Below the pieces are notes generated by a model that did no database searches, had not been told where the DNA came from, and saw only the letters and a list, made by a program, of their open reading frames with translations. A DNA stretch of 64,000 bases from contig NZ_LT629732.1 of NCBI RefSeq assembly GCF_900104745.1, positions 3,955,981-4,019,980 on the forward strand. The letters run 5' to 3'. Within the stretch, counting starts at the first letter, position 1. Every line of letters begins with the position of its first letter. The translations under genes were made by a program, and so were the position numbers. Source of the DNA: Actinopolymorpha singaporensis. GTDB lineage: Bacteria > Actinomycetota > Actinomycetes > Propionibacteriales > Actinopolymorphaceae. Positions 18,323 to 27,932 of the stretch are shown in pieces.

Positions 18323-19444
18323 TCAGCTACGGCCGACCGGTGGGGCGTGGAGCGGGGTGCCTGCGGCGCCGTCCATGTTGTCTCGGTTGATGACCAACGG
18401 GTGGTTCATCAGACCCTTGGCGTTCCGGTTCTGGGTCGGGCTCCATTTGTCGTTCCAGGCGAGGAAGTAGGTGGTCCTGGGGTATCGCTGATGGATGGCG
18501 TCAATCCATCTCTTCCAGTTGAATGTCCCATCGACGCGGTCGCGGGGGCCTACTTCGGTGAAGGCGAAAGGCTTGCCCAGGCTGAGCATCTGCTTGTACT
18601 GTCTGTCGAGGTTTCTGACAATCCTGCCGTCGCCGCCAGAGGGGTTGTCGGTGTAGCAGTCGAGTCCCACGACGTCGACCTTGCCCTTGCCGGGGTAGTA
18701 GTCGAGGAGATTGCTGTTGCGACTGCAGTCCGGCGCGTACACCCAGATCAGGTTGTCGAGTCCGCGGGTGTTGACGAGGTAGTCGTATGTGTACGCCCAT
18801 ACCCTCTTGAACGTGGACGGATGCTGGTTGGCCCACCAGAACCAGTCACCGTTCATCTCGTGGAATGGTCGCCACAACACTACGACGCCGGCCTTCTGCA
18901 GGTCGCTCAGCCCGTCACCCATCCTCTTGAGCGAGTGCTGCCAGGAGCGGCCGACGGCGGTGTGGGTGTTGGTGAGATCAGCAAAGTCGTCCAGCTTCGT
19001 GCCGAAGCCGTGTCCGGTCGGGCTGGGCATGTGGATGCCGACGCTGACGAGTCCGCCGTTGCTCCACCACCTCTTCAACGTGCCGTTGCACGAACTGTCT
19101 ACCTGGGTGTTGTCGCTGCTCACCCAGTTGCCGTAGTCGCAGGCCAGCAGGCCTGGATAGTGGCCGGTCCTCTTCCTCAGCAGCTCTGTTTGCTTCAGGC
19201 TGAACGTACCGCCGCTGTAGCCGCCGAAAAAGCCGGATACGACCCCCCTGTCGCTGCGGTGTGGGAGACCGGACATCCATCTGAGTACGTCAGACTTGTC
19301 GTACTGGCCACCGGCCGCGTGGCGAGCGTTCGGGACGGTTTTCGGGCCATTGACAGCCTTCGCCGCGATTGTCACTGATGCGAGGATTCCGGAGATGGCA
19401 GCTGCAACAGCAATCGCCTGAAAAGTCCGCTTCCGTCTACTCAT
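18323..19444 (-). CDS. Secreted GH26 beta-mannanase-like glycoside hydrolase
   Basis: The ATG at 19444 follows AAAGGAGCG and begins a clear signal peptide (MSRRKRTFQAIAVAAAISG, Ala-rich core, AKA cleavage region); the longer frame upstream is rejected. The mature part of the 373-residue protein is a family 26 (beta/alpha)8 barrel: WRPFHEMNGDWFWW contains the acid/base Glu and FTEVG near residue 310 the nucleophile Glu. GH26 enzymes hydrolyse beta-1,4-mannan or related beta-glycans, here outside the cell. Divergent to it is a mannan-synthase-like GT2 gene, suggesting trimming or release of a secreted polysaccharide rather than only foraging. Confidence 0.88.
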   Translation of the reverse strand: MSRRKRTFQAIAVAAAISGILASVTIAAKAVNGPKTVPNARHAAGGQYDKSDVLRWMSGLPHRSDRGVVSGFFGGYSGGTFSLKQTELLRKRTGHYPGLLACDYGNWVSSDNTQVDSSCNGTLKRWWSNGGLVSVGIHMPSPTGHGFGTKLDDFADLTNTHTAVGRSWQHSLKRMGDGLSDLQKAGVVVLWRPFHEMNGDWFWWANQHPSTFKRVWAYTYDYLVNTRGLDNLIWVYAPDCSRNSNLLDYYPGKGKVDVVGLDCYTDNPSGGDGRIVRNLDRQYKQMLSLGKPFAFTEVGPRDRVDGTFNWKRWIDAIHQRYPRTTYFLAWNDKWSPTQNRNAKGLMNHPLVINRDNMDGAAGTPLHAPPVGRS

Positions 19445-19811
19445 CACGCTCCTTTGCACGGGGTCGGCGTGCGATGTTAGCCGTCCGCCCGTCGGCGAGT
19501 AAAGCCAAGCTCTGGACAATCTCCACCTATCGGGGTGATCTGATTTGGTGAGTGCGCCCGCACAGTGCTGGGACCTTCGGGTGTGGTCCCGTCCCGGAGG
19601 GGCTGATGAGGTTGGAATCACGAGCGCCACGGCAGCGGCAACTGAAAAGTTCCCTGACTTGGGCGCTCTTGTGTGCTTTGGAAAAAGTGTGCTTGTCGTC
19701 AGACGGGTCGAGGTGCTCAACAAGTACCTATTCAGGGTGAAATGGCCTACGGCTGATCGTTCATTACCCGGCGAGTACGGCGGCCTGGGGAGAAAAGGGG
19801 GGTCGAATGTT

Positions 19812-21314
19812 GTGCCGGCGGATTGGGACGCCTCGCTGGAAGGTCGGGAAGAGCTAAGTGCGGAGGCGCCTCGGGCCACGATCACTTCGCTGAACCGGGG
19901 GCAGACGAGTGCACTGCACCGGAGGCTGGACCGTTGGGAGCCTACGTATCTGCCGATCGCTTTCGGCTACCTCGGGATAGTGGTGACCGACCGCTTCTTC
20001 GTGGACCCGGTCGCGGGCGTGCTTGGCTGGCCGCTGACCATCTTGTGGTCGTGGCAGATCCTCAACACCCTCAGCGGCATGTTCGGCATACGGCGTACGC
20101 GCAAGGCGCTGCGCGAGTCGGCGGCTCGCTGGTCAGGCCGCGGGATGCCCAGATGCAGGGACTTCCTGATCGTTGTGATTCCGACCATTGGCCGGCACGA
20201 CGTCTACCCGGCGCTCGAGCGCTCAGTACTCTCCTACGTCGCCCATCTTTCCGAGCCCTTTCCCTACCTGCGGATCGACATCGTGGTCGAGGAGGGCTGC
20301 GAGGCCAGACGCCAGATCTCCATGCTGGCTGCGCAGAGCCCTCAGATTCGGCTCGTCACCGTTCCAAAGCGATATCGCACCGTGAACGGAACGAAGTTCA
20401 AGGCACGCGCAGCCCACTATTCGCATGAGTTGCGCATCCGTGAGCACGAGGACCGGGACGACGTCTGGGTGCTGCACATGGACGACGACACCGGCGTGGG
20501 TCCTGACACCGCCGTCGCCATGGCCCGGTTCATAGAGGAACAGCGTCAGGCTGACGGCGACGCCAAGCACCTGGCACAGGGCATCCTGACCTACCCGCGT
20601 GAGTACGCCGTGAACAGGTTCACCTGGCTCGCGGACTCGGTCCGGCCCGCCGAGGATGTCGGGCGGTTCTCCGCCTGGACCGGTAGCGGTACGCCGCGTG
20701 CGGGCGTGCATGGGGAGCTTCTGCTGGTGCGGGCGTCGATCGAGGCGGCGATTGGCTGGGATTTCGGCCCTGGAAGCCTGGTCGAGGACGCTCAGTTCGC
20801 ACTCATCTTCAGCGCTCGTTACAAGGGGCGGAGCGGGTGGTTCGGCGGGCGAAGCTACGGCGCCTCGCCGGCAAGTCTCCGCGACTTCTTCCAGCAGCGG
20901 CAGCGCTGGTCGTGGGGGCTCGCGGGCCTGGTATGCAACAGCTCGCTGCAACTGCGAAACCGGCTGTTGCTCGGATACTCCGTCATGGCATGGGTCGTCG
21001 GACCGATCCAGAACGTCGGTGTGGTCATGCTTCTGGGCGTTCTTCTGTCTGATCCGAACACGTCTCCTGTGACAGTCTTTGTCATCCCTCTCTGGGCGCT
21101 GAACATGGCCTACACGATCTGGATGTATTGGGAGGGGCTCCGGGTCAACGCATGCGTATCCGGCGACGGCCGTCGCAGGTGGTGGGAGCCCATCGCCGTG
21201 ATCGTCCTGATCCCGGTCTTCGGCCTGATGGAAAGCGTGCCAGGACTGTGCGGATTCGTGAAGTTCCTGCGAGGTGTCGAGAACAGGTTCATGGTCATCG
21301 CAAAGCCGTCATGA
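19812..21314 (+). CDS. Membrane GT2 glycosyltransferase, egghead/beta-mannan synthase-like
   Basis: The GTG at 19812, about 10 nt after AAGGGGGG, is favoured; the open frame upstream is not protein-like. The product is about 500 residues: two N-terminal helices (YLPIAFGYLGIVVT; ILWSWQILNTL), a cytosolic GT2 domain and four C-terminal helices. VVIPTIGRHD starts the nucleotide fold, HMDDDTG is the metal/sugar-nucleotide DxD, EDAQFAL supplies the catalytic-base ED, and QRQRWSWG is the QxxRW acceptor motif of processive synthases. This layout fits beta-1,4-mannosyl/glucosyl transferases of the egghead/BRE type. It lies divergent to the secreted GH26. Confidence 0.82.
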   Translation: MPADWDASLEGREELSAEAPRATITSLNRGQTSALHRRLDRWEPTYLPIAFGYLGIVVTDRFFVDPVAGVLGWPLTILWSWQILNTLSGMFGIRRTRKALRESAARWSGRGMPRCRDFLIVVIPTIGRHDVYPALERSVLSYVAHLSEPFPYLRIDIVVEEGCEARRQISMLAAQSPQIRLVTVPKRYRTVNGTKFKARAAHYSHELRIREHEDRDDVWVLHMDDDTGVGPDTAVAMARFIEEQRQADGDAKHLAQGILTYPREYAVNRFTWLADSVRPAEDVGRFSAWTGSGTPRAGVHGELLLVRASIEAAIGWDFGPGSLVEDAQFALIFSARYKGRSGWFGGRSYGASPASLRDFFQQRQRWSWGLAGLVCNSSLQLRNRLLLGYSVMAWVVGPIQNVGVVMLLGVLLSDPNTSPVTVFVIPLWALNMAYTIWMYWEGLRVNACVSGDGRRRWWEPIAVIVLIPVFGLMESVPGLCGFVKFLRGVENRFMVIAKPS

Positions 21315-21936
21315 GCCTCGGCTTCGACCTCGCTTGCGCTCGACCACTCCGCAACTCGGCCGGGGTTCGAGGCAGCGGGGCGCGCACCATCCGGAAATCA
21401 CACGGTGACCGCGCGCCGGTCGATGTGGCCGACGAAACGCGTCGTATATGCCGTCGCGGTGGTACTCACCGACCGTAGTGGTCGGACCAATTGTCGACCA
21501 CCAACTCTGGACAAAGGACGCCGAGCAGCCGACTCCGTAGCCCCGGCGTGGACACTGAGCACGCAGCCGCCCGGCAGCTGGACGCTTGGAGGACGAGTGT
21601 AATCACGCTGATCACATCATGGCGACATATCCGGAGATTCTGGCCCGAAAGGCGCCGGGCCGGATCGTGATCAGCGATGGCGACTCCAGGTCTGCCGCCT
21701 CCCCACTGGACGCCGGCGTGAACAGCCTCTGACGCGCGCACGTCAAGGTCTGGACTGCTGTCCACGCCCGCGCGGGTGGGTAGGTGCCATGGCCTGGCGC
21801 TGGAGGAACGATGACCCCAGGCCTGCCCACGTCAGGCCGCGGGCGCGTTCCACGGGGGGTGAGGCGCAGAGCCTGGTGTTCGCAGCGGCCATCCGCACCC
21901 GCAGAACCGAAGCTGCGGTAATCCCTTACAGGCTTA
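21315..21936. other. 622-nt stretch without a gene
   Basis: No conserved coding signal on either strand. It leads into degenerate transposase sequence and is probably part of the same decayed insertion. Confidence 0.35.
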
Positions 21937-22200
21937 GGACCTGCCACGCTGATCAACCGTTGCACCGAGCTCGCCGACAATGCGACCGCCGGTCCGGCTG
22001 AGGAAGCCGTGATCTACACACCGCGACCGCTGGCGACCAGGATCAAAGCACTCAAGACCGAGGCGTATCAGCTGGAGAAGCAGATCGAGCAGCTCATCAC
22101 CACGCAGGCACGACAGCTGCTCGAAGGACAGGGCATCGGCCCCGACAGCGCCGCCGCCCTGTTGATCGTAGCTGGCGACGTCGGCCTGACCGGGTTCCGA
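21937..22200 (+). pseudogene. IS110-family transposase remnant (first piece)
   Basis: The frame gives LINRCTELADNATAGPAEEA, then LATRIKALKTEAYQLEKQI, and QLLEGQGIGPDSAAALLIVAGD. This is the helical linker and the G-[IV]-GP-x-[ST]-AA start of the IS110-family C-terminal (transposase_20) region. Both ends run into non-homologous sequence and no terminal repeats are evident, so it is a fossil. Confidence 0.6.
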
Positions 22201-22519
22201 GGCGATCGAGGGGACCTGGCCCCAGACCACCGTCCAACGTCATCAGTCCACACTCGTTGCCGGCGGGATGGTCTCGCCGGACAAGTCAGTGATGCGCACA
22301 GATCATCGGTGTCGCCTTCGAACGGGCGAAGGTCTGCTGGTAGAGCGGCTGCAAGCGCAGGGGCATCGGATGTTCTGTGTGTCGCCGAAAGTGTCTGCGC
22401 GTGCGCGACCGCATCCCACGAGACAAACGCAAGGCACCCGGCCGGCTCGTCGAAGGCGCATCCGTCTACGGCTGAAACGTCAACCGCCTCCGCCTCCAGC
22501 CAGCCACGACTGGCCACAG

Positions 22520-22700
22520 ATGCCCCATCGACGCACAGTTGCAAGCCGTCGAACAACTACGTTGTCAGGTTCAGCTCGACAGAGAGCCCCCGGCCGCTCC
22601 GGAGTTGCTCGCGCCGACCGGCGCCGGCGTGGTCACCGCGGCCCAGATCCAGGTCGATCGTCGGATTGGCCCACTCTTCAAGCGTCGTGGACAGAAGTGA
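22520..22700 (+). pseudogene. IS110-family transposase remnant (second piece)
   Basis: A second plus-strand segment reads QLQAVEQLRCQVQLD and then LLAPTGAGVVTAAQIQV, the same linker-plus-GxGxxTAA region as in the first piece, ending at a stop near 22700. Having the same domain twice suggests two different IS110 elements were nested or adjacent before decay. Confidence 0.45.
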
Positions 22701-22702
22701 CT

Positions 22703-22732
22703 CGCCACCGGCTGCGCGTGCAGCCGGTGGCG
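22703..22732 (-). terminator. Perfect 13-bp hairpin downstream of formaldehyde dehydrogenase gene
   Basis: The arms CGCCACCGGCTGC and GCAGCCGGTGGCG flank a 4-nt GCGT loop, 43 nt past the stop of the minus-strand dehydrogenase. There is no T-tract. Its position between a gene end and transposase debris suits a terminator. Confidence 0.65.
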
Positions 22733-22774
22733 GGCCGTTTCGGGGCGGACCTTCTGTCCTTCCCGACCGCTCGC

Positions 22775-23932
22775 TCATGAGGTGGTCTGGGCGTGCGGCT
22801 TGAGCACGACCTTGGTCCAGCCGTGATCACGGGCGTCGAAGTGCTGGTAGGCCTCGGGCGCTTTGGTGAGTGGGAGTTCGTGGGACACGAGGAACGACGG
22901 CTGCGCGTGGTTCGCGGCAATCAGGTTGCAGAGCTTGCGGTTGTAGCGCTTGACCGGGCACTGGCCGGATCCCATGTGCTGGCCCTTGAACCAGAACTTG
23001 CCGTAGTCGATCGCCGCCTTTCCCTGCTTGCCAAGGTCGTCAGGCGATCCCGGGTCGCTGGGAACGAACACGCCGACCACGCCAATCCCGCCGGTGAACT
23101 TCACCGACTCGACGAGACGGTTGAGCGTGAGACTGTTCTGCTCCTTGCCCTGCGGGTCGTGTGCCTGGTAGCCGACACATTCGCAACCGCGGTCCGCTCC
23201 CTTGCCGTCGGTCTGCTCGAGGACCGCCTGGACCGGGTCGGTCTTGGAGTCGTCGATCGGAATGGCGCCGATCTTCTCCGCCAGCGCCAGGCGGTCGGGG
23301 TGCCGGTCGACCACCATGACCTTGGAGGCGCTCTTGAGTACGGACGAGTAGGCCGCGAAGAGACCGACGGGTCCGCCGCCGTAGACGACAACGGTGTCAC
23401 CCGGCGTGACACCTGCCAACTCGGTGGCGTGGTAGCCGGTCGGCCAGATGTCGGCAAGCATTACGTAGTCGTCTTCCTTGTCCCGGGCGCCAGGTGGGAG
23501 ACGAAGGGCGTTGAAGTCGGCCCAGGGCACCCGCAGGTACTCCGCCTGTCCGCCGCTCCACGGGCCCATGTCAGCAAAGCCGTACGCCGCTCCCGCTATC
23601 TCGGGATCCGGATTTGCCGTGAGGCAGTAGTTCGTCAACCCCGCGTTGCAGTTCTCACAGGTTCCGCACGCGACGTTGAACGGCACCGCCACCATGTCGC
23701 CCTGGTGGAGGTCCTGCACGGCTGATCCCGTTTCGACGACCTCGCCGAGGTTCTCGTGCCCGAAGATCCGCCCTGGTTCGAACGACGTCCTGCCTTCGTA
23801 CATGTGCAAGTCGGACCCACAGATGTTCGTCGACGTGATCTTGATGATCGCATCGGTCGGTCGCTCGATCGTGGGATCGGGAACGTCCTTTACGGCTACG
23901 TCACGTGGGCCGTTGTACACGACTGCCTTCAT
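22775..23932 (-). CDS. fdhA: Glutathione-independent formaldehyde dehydrogenase-like zinc enzyme
   Basis: A full-length 385-residue zinc MDR. ICGSDLHMYEGR (catalytic Cys), GHENLGEV and the structural cluster ACGTCENCNAG + NYC lie in the N-domain. ANPDPEIAGAAYGFADMG is the insert typical of formaldehyde dismutase/FdhA enzymes; VVVYGGGPVGLF is the NAD-binding loop and VVDRHPDR the ribose-binding acidic strand. The long C-terminal GIGVVGVFVPSDPG segment is also FdhA-like. It would oxidise formaldehyde or short aldehydes with tightly bound NAD. The fragment at 15797-16201 is a truncated paralogue. Confidence 0.87.
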   Translation of the reverse strand: MKAVVYNGPRDVAVKDVPDPTIERPTDAIIKITSTNICGSDLHMYEGRTSFEPGRIFGHENLGEVVETGSAVQDLHQGDMVAVPFNVACGTCENCNAGLTNYCLTANPDPEIAGAAYGFADMGPWSGGQAEYLRVPWADFNALRLPPGARDKEDDYVMLADIWPTGYHATELAGVTPGDTVVVYGGGPVGLFAAYSSVLKSASKVMVVDRHPDRLALAEKIGAIPIDDSKTDPVQAVLEQTDGKGADRGCECVGYQAHDPQGKEQNSLTLNRLVESVKFTGGIGVVGVFVPSDPGSPDDLGKQGKAAIDYGKFWFKGQHMGSGQCPVKRYNRKLCNLIAANHAQPSFLVSHELPLTKAPEAYQHFDARDHGWTKVVLKPHAQTTS

Positions 23933-24147
23933 GGGGCGACACCTCGCCTTCTACGCTGTTTCCCGGCCCGCCAATCGGTTGGAGCCTCATCAGCAGGGGT
24001 GCGTCGGGCCGGGCTGCACGCACGCCACTCTGCTGTCCGCCGCTTCGATTCATCCACGCACCAATAAGCGGTGAACCGCCGCCGGCCTCTTCCACGCAAC
24101 CACGCTCTGGCATCCCACACAAGGGACCGCTGCCTGCGGTACTACTG

Positions 24148-24708
24148 TCAGGCGGCTCTGCTGGGAGCGCGAGCGAACTGGTCGATGATGGCCGCGCAGA
24201 AGGCCGGCAGGTCCGCCGGTGAACGGCTGGAGGTCAACTGCCCGTCGACGACGACCTCCTCGTCGACGACTTCGGCTCCGGCGTTCCGCAGGTCGGTGCG
24301 CAGGCTCGGCCATGAAGTCAACCGGCGACCGCGCACCGCGTCGGCCTCCACGAGGGTCCAAGGACCGTGGCAGATCACGCCGATCGGCTTACCGCTTTCG
24401 ACGAACGCCTTCACGAAGGCGACCGCATCCTTGTTCATGCGCAGTTGGTCTGGGTTCATGGTGCCGCCGGGCAGGACCAAGGCGTCGTAGTCGTCCACGG
24501 AGGCGTCGGCCAGGAGTCGGTCGACCGGGAAAGTTCCGGCAGGGTTGAGGTCGAACTGACGTGCCTGGATCTCGCCGGGGTGAATCGAGAGGATCTCACT
24601 TTTCGCCCCGGCACCATACAGTGCACCCCGAGGCTGTTCGAGTTCCACCCGCTCCACCCCGTCGGTTGCCACGAACGCCACTGTCCTGTTCCGCAGCGGG
24701 TAATCCAT
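24148..24708 (-). CDS. PfpI/DJ-1-type glutamine amidotransferase-like protein
   Basis: The ATG at 24708 has GGAAGG eight bases upstream; an in-frame GTG three codons earlier overlaps that site. The 186-residue product has the PfpI layout: strand TVAFVATDGVERVEL, the DYDALVLPGG loop, and the nucleophile elbow VICHGPWTLVEAD with its Cys and His. ALxPGG and the SSRSPADLPAF tail match general stress/protease-chaperone DJ-1 members (YhbO/PfpI), which act as deglycases, chaperones or peptidases. The exact activity is not predictable. It stands alone; a distinct DJ-1 protein lies at 27160. Confidence 0.85.
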   Translation of the reverse strand: MDYPLRNRTVAFVATDGVERVELEQPRGALYGAGAKSEILSIHPGEIQARQFDLNPAGTFPVDRLLADASVDDYDALVLPGGTMNPDQLRMNKDAVAFVKAFVESGKPIGVICHGPWTLVEADAVRGRRLTSWPSLRTDLRNAGAEVVDEEVVVDGQLTSSRSPADLPAFCAAIIDQFARAPSRAA

Positions 24709-25168
24709 GGTTTCCACCTTCCTGTCCGATGTCTGTGTGACCCACTAGCGGCAGGCCCCCGGGTCGTCTGGCGCTGTCCCGTGCGGACTCGGACTCGGAA
24801 CGGACCTACGTCGCGGGTCCCTCATGTACGGATGCCTTTATGACCGTGAATATCCATCCTCAACGGTATCGTTTGGATCCGTGAGCGAGATGCGAGGAAG
24901 GAGTGGTCGTGGACGCCGAGATGCACCATCCCGCTTCCGAAAGGCATATCCACAGATAGGCGGTAACCGTTCGAACCTCAGCCCCCGCTCTTGCTTCCCA
25001 CGCAACCAGATGGGGCGCTTCGTCGCAAGGGTCAGCACCGGTAAAAGTTGCAGTGCTAACCGCCACCGAAAGAATGTCGTCTCCTTCGCCGGGAACCGTA
25101 CAAGCCGCTGAGGGTTAGGGTGGTGGGAACTGTGACGCGATGCCGGCCGGGAGACCAGGAGGGCGAGT
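24709..25168. other. Intergenic region between divergent PfpI and DUF1931 genes
   Basis: 460 nt of lower-GC sequence including the 5' regions of both genes. No coding signal recognised. GGAGGGCGAGT directly before 25169 is the DUF1931 ribosome site. Confidence 0.4.
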
Positions 25169-25618
25169 ATGCCGGTCCAGAGTAGGAGCAGATTCGAACG
25201 GTTCTTTCGTGCAGCGGCGAGCCTGGACGTCGACAAGAACGACCTGAAGCGCTATCAAGACTTCCTGGACGACAAGATCTACGATCTTTTCCTGATCGGG
25301 AAGGCGTCGGCGAAGGCCAACGGGAGGGACGTCATCCAGCCGGCCGATCTTCCGATCACGAAGGGGCTCCAGGAGAGCATCCATGAGTTCCGGCGCCTGG
25401 ATGAGGAGATCGAACTAACCCCGATCCTTGATATCCTGGCTGCGCGGCCTCCGTTGGACGTCACGATCAGCGATGAGACCGAGGAGAGGCTGCCGAACGT
25501 AGCAGGCGGCCTGAGCGTTGCGCTGGCCAGGACGTTCAAGATCATCGACCCTGGCCTGAAGAACCCTCAGACCGAGCACTGGTCGCGAGTGTTCGAGATC
25601 TTCGGTCAGCTCCTCTGA
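25169..25618 (+). CDS. DUF1931 histone-fold protein
   Basis: The ATG at 25169 is preceded by GGAGGGCG. The 149-residue product matches the DUF1931 family throughout: FFRAAASLDVDKNDLKRYQ, KASAKANGRDVIQPADLPIT, GLQESIHEFRRLDEEIEL, and the tail DPGLKNPQTEHWSRVF. From what is known of the Aquifex member, this family folds as two fused histone-fold units, an archaeal-histone-like architecture rare in bacteria. A DNA-binding or nucleoid role is an inference from fold only. It sits next to acetate kinase and stress genes, consistent with a stationary-phase or hypoxia-type protein. Confidence 0.88.
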   Translation: MPVQSRSRFERFFRAAASLDVDKNDLKRYQDFLDDKIYDLFLIGKASAKANGRDVIQPADLPITKGLQESIHEFRRLDEEIELTPILDILAARPPLDVTISDETEERLPNVAGGLSVALARTFKIIDPGLKNPQTEHWSRVFEIFGQLL

Positions 25619-25824
25619 ACCCGACCGCGGCGTTGGTTCGCGATGACCTCCGTCGTTCGCTGCGGGACAGGTCGCCCGCCGGCCCCTCGTGCGATGTGAC
25701 TGGACCTCCCTGGTTCCGTTCAGGCGACCACCAAGGAAAGCGTCTCCACAGACCCGATGGTCCTGGTTCGAGTTCGGGGAAGCATGAACGAGCGGTGGGC
25801 CAACGCCGTTGGACCGGAGGCGCT

Positions 25825-26909
25825 GTGAGGATCTTGACCGTCAACGTGGGGTCGGGAAGCCTCCACCTCGTCTATGTCGATGGTGGCGCTTCCGGGGATC
25901 GGTTGGATCTCTCCGAGCCGCCGGAATCGTCGGAGGTCCTGGGCCTCGTGGACGCTTTCGTCGCGGACCAGAAGGCTCCCGACGCGGTCGGCTACCGGCT
26001 TGTCCACGGCGGTGATGAGGTACGCAAGGCCAGGATCGTCGATGACGTACTTCGTGCCCAGCTGGACGCCGTGGCTGACCGCGCACCGTTGCACGTGCCT
26101 CCGACGCTCATGCTGCTCGACCGACTCAGGCAACGATTGTCACGTGTGCCTCACGTGGTCTGCCCCGACAGCGCGTTCCACTCGACTCTGCCGCCTGCTG
26201 CGGCAACATACTCGCTGCCTGCGCGGTGGCGGTCGCGTTGGGGACTGCGGCGGTACGGCTTCCACGGACTGTCCTACTCGTGGGCCACCCGACGTGCCGC
26301 ACAGCTGATCGGACAAGACGTGGCCGGACTACAGATGGTGCTCTGTCATCTGGGTGGCGGTGCGTCGGTCTGCGCTGTCGACGGTGGTCGTAGCGTCGAC
26401 ACCTCCATGGGCTTCACTCCGCTGGACGGCCTTCCGATGAGTAGCCGGTCGGGTGCGATCGACCCCGGCATGCTGATCTGGCTGCTCGGCGGTCGGCTAT
26501 CCCTCGAAAGGCTGGCTCAGGGGCTCTACCGCGAGTCGGGTTTGCTGGGACTGTCCGGTGGCCGTCTGGCGATACCCGCGGGTTGGTCGCTGCAGCCCCT
26601 CATGACGACGCGGCGACCCTCGCGCTAGAGGTGTACGTACACCGGGTACGACGTGAGATCGCCGCGGCCGCAAGCAGCCTGTCGCGCCTCGACGCGCTCG
26701 TGTTCACCGGCGAGATCGGCTGGGACCAACCAGAAATTCGGCTGGCGGTATGTCGCGGACTGCGCCAGCTCGGTGTTCCCGCGCCGGTGCGCGGCAACAG
26801 GGACGACGACGGCCCGGTCGGCCCAGCTGGTGCGACAGTCTCCGTCCTTGTCATCGAGCCCAGGGAAGACCTTCAGATCGCCACGGACGCCGCAGCGGTG
26901 CTTCCTTGA
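25825..26909 (+). pseudogene. ackA: Acetate kinase, frameshifted
   Basis: The GTG at 25825 follows GGAGG and opens ILTVNVGSGS (family N-x-GSSS phosphate loop). It continues through YRLVHGG, PLHVPPTLMLL, PDSAFHSTLPP, RYGFHGLSY, CHLGGGASVCA and DGLPMSSRSGAIDPG to GLLGLSGG near 26560. There the frame is lost; the next frame resumes at SGDTRGLVAAA (26565) and gives LALEVYVHRVRREI and VFTGEIGWDQPEI to a stop at 26909. Together they cover a near-complete acetate kinase of about 360 residues with one lesion. Without the C-terminal lobe the upstream product would be inactive. It could instead be a sequencing error. Confidence 0.82.
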
Positions 26910-27159
26910 CCGGCGTTCCCGTCGGTCTTCCTGGTCGTGGCTCTCCTGCCTCGCTTCGACCATCGTCTGGTGAACAGGAACCGGCGGCGACGGTCCGACC
27001 GTCCTCGACCGGTTCTCCCGCTGGAACGCTGGGCGACCGCGATCACCCAACTGAACGGCGAGTGAGCGCCACCGAACCGGCCTGGGATCTTCGGCCCTTG
27101 CCGGCCGTCACTTCCTGGCGTCTGCTGGGACTCTCCGAGCGTTCACAGGAGGTGTACAG

Positions 27160-27729
27160 ATGCCCAAAGTCTTGATAATCACCGGTGATGGCGCTGAGTC
27201 ACTCGAGGTGCTCTATCCATACCAACGACTCGTCGAAGAGGGTTATGACGTCGATGTCGCGGCAGTGGAGAAAAAGAAACTTCAGTTTGTCGTGCACGAC
27301 TTCAGCCCCGGTTTCGACACCTACACCGAGAAGCCCGGGTATGCGTGGCCCGCGGACGTCGCGTTCGCCGACGTCGAGCCCGCTGACTACGCAGCACTGG
27401 TCATCCCTGGCGGGCGCGCACCGGAATACATCCGGAATGACCCCGACTGTCAGCGAATCGTACGTCACTTCTACGAAACCGACGCTCCGGTGGCTCAGCT
27501 GTGTCACGGGCCGTTGATCCCTGCCGCCGCGCGTGTCCTTGCTGGCCGACGCACGGCGGCGTACCCGGAACTCGAACCGGACGTCACTCTTGCGGGGGCG
27601 GAGTTCGTCGACGCGGCTGCTGTCGTCGACGGGCAGGTGGTGTCTGGACGGGCGTGGAATGACCACCCCTCCTGGATGCACGAGTTCATGCACATCCTCC
27701 ACGCCAAAGCGGAACGACCGGTGGTTTAG
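27160..27729 (+). CDS. DJ-1/PfpI family protein
   Basis: AGGAGG lies directly upstream of the ATG at 27160. The 189-residue product has the DJ-1/PfpI fold: KVLIITGDGAESLEVLYPY with the conserved Glu, DYAALVIPGGRAPEYIR, and the nucleophile elbow AQLCHGPLIPAA with Cys-His. A C-terminal GRAWNDHPSWMHEFM replaces the usual S-x-P-x-D segment, placing it in a subgroup different from the protein at 24148. The role is likely stress-related deglycation or hydrolysis, but substrate is unknown. It is downstream of the broken acetate kinase. Confidence 0.85.
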   Translation: MPKVLIITGDGAESLEVLYPYQRLVEEGYDVDVAAVEKKKLQFVVHDFSPGFDTYTEKPGYAWPADVAFADVEPADYAALVIPGGRAPEYIRNDPDCQRIVRHFYETDAPVAQLCHGPLIPAAARVLAGRRTAAYPELEPDVTLAGAEFVDAAAVVDGQVVSGRAWNDHPSWMHEFMHILHAKAERPVV

Positions 27730-27932
27730 GCGAGCCGATTTGGATGACCTCGTTCCCGTCCGTGCTCTGAGCACATCAGCGGCAAAGCCTATGCCGAGGC
27801 TACTTCCGGACGTTGCGGGTGGAGTCTCGGAACCGCGCCGGGTGGCGGCGCCTTTGGCCGTCGTGCCCGGGCGTCCGGTTGCTGCTCCGCCAAGCCTCTG
27901 CGAGGTGGCAGGCGTTGGGAGTCGTCGGGTGC

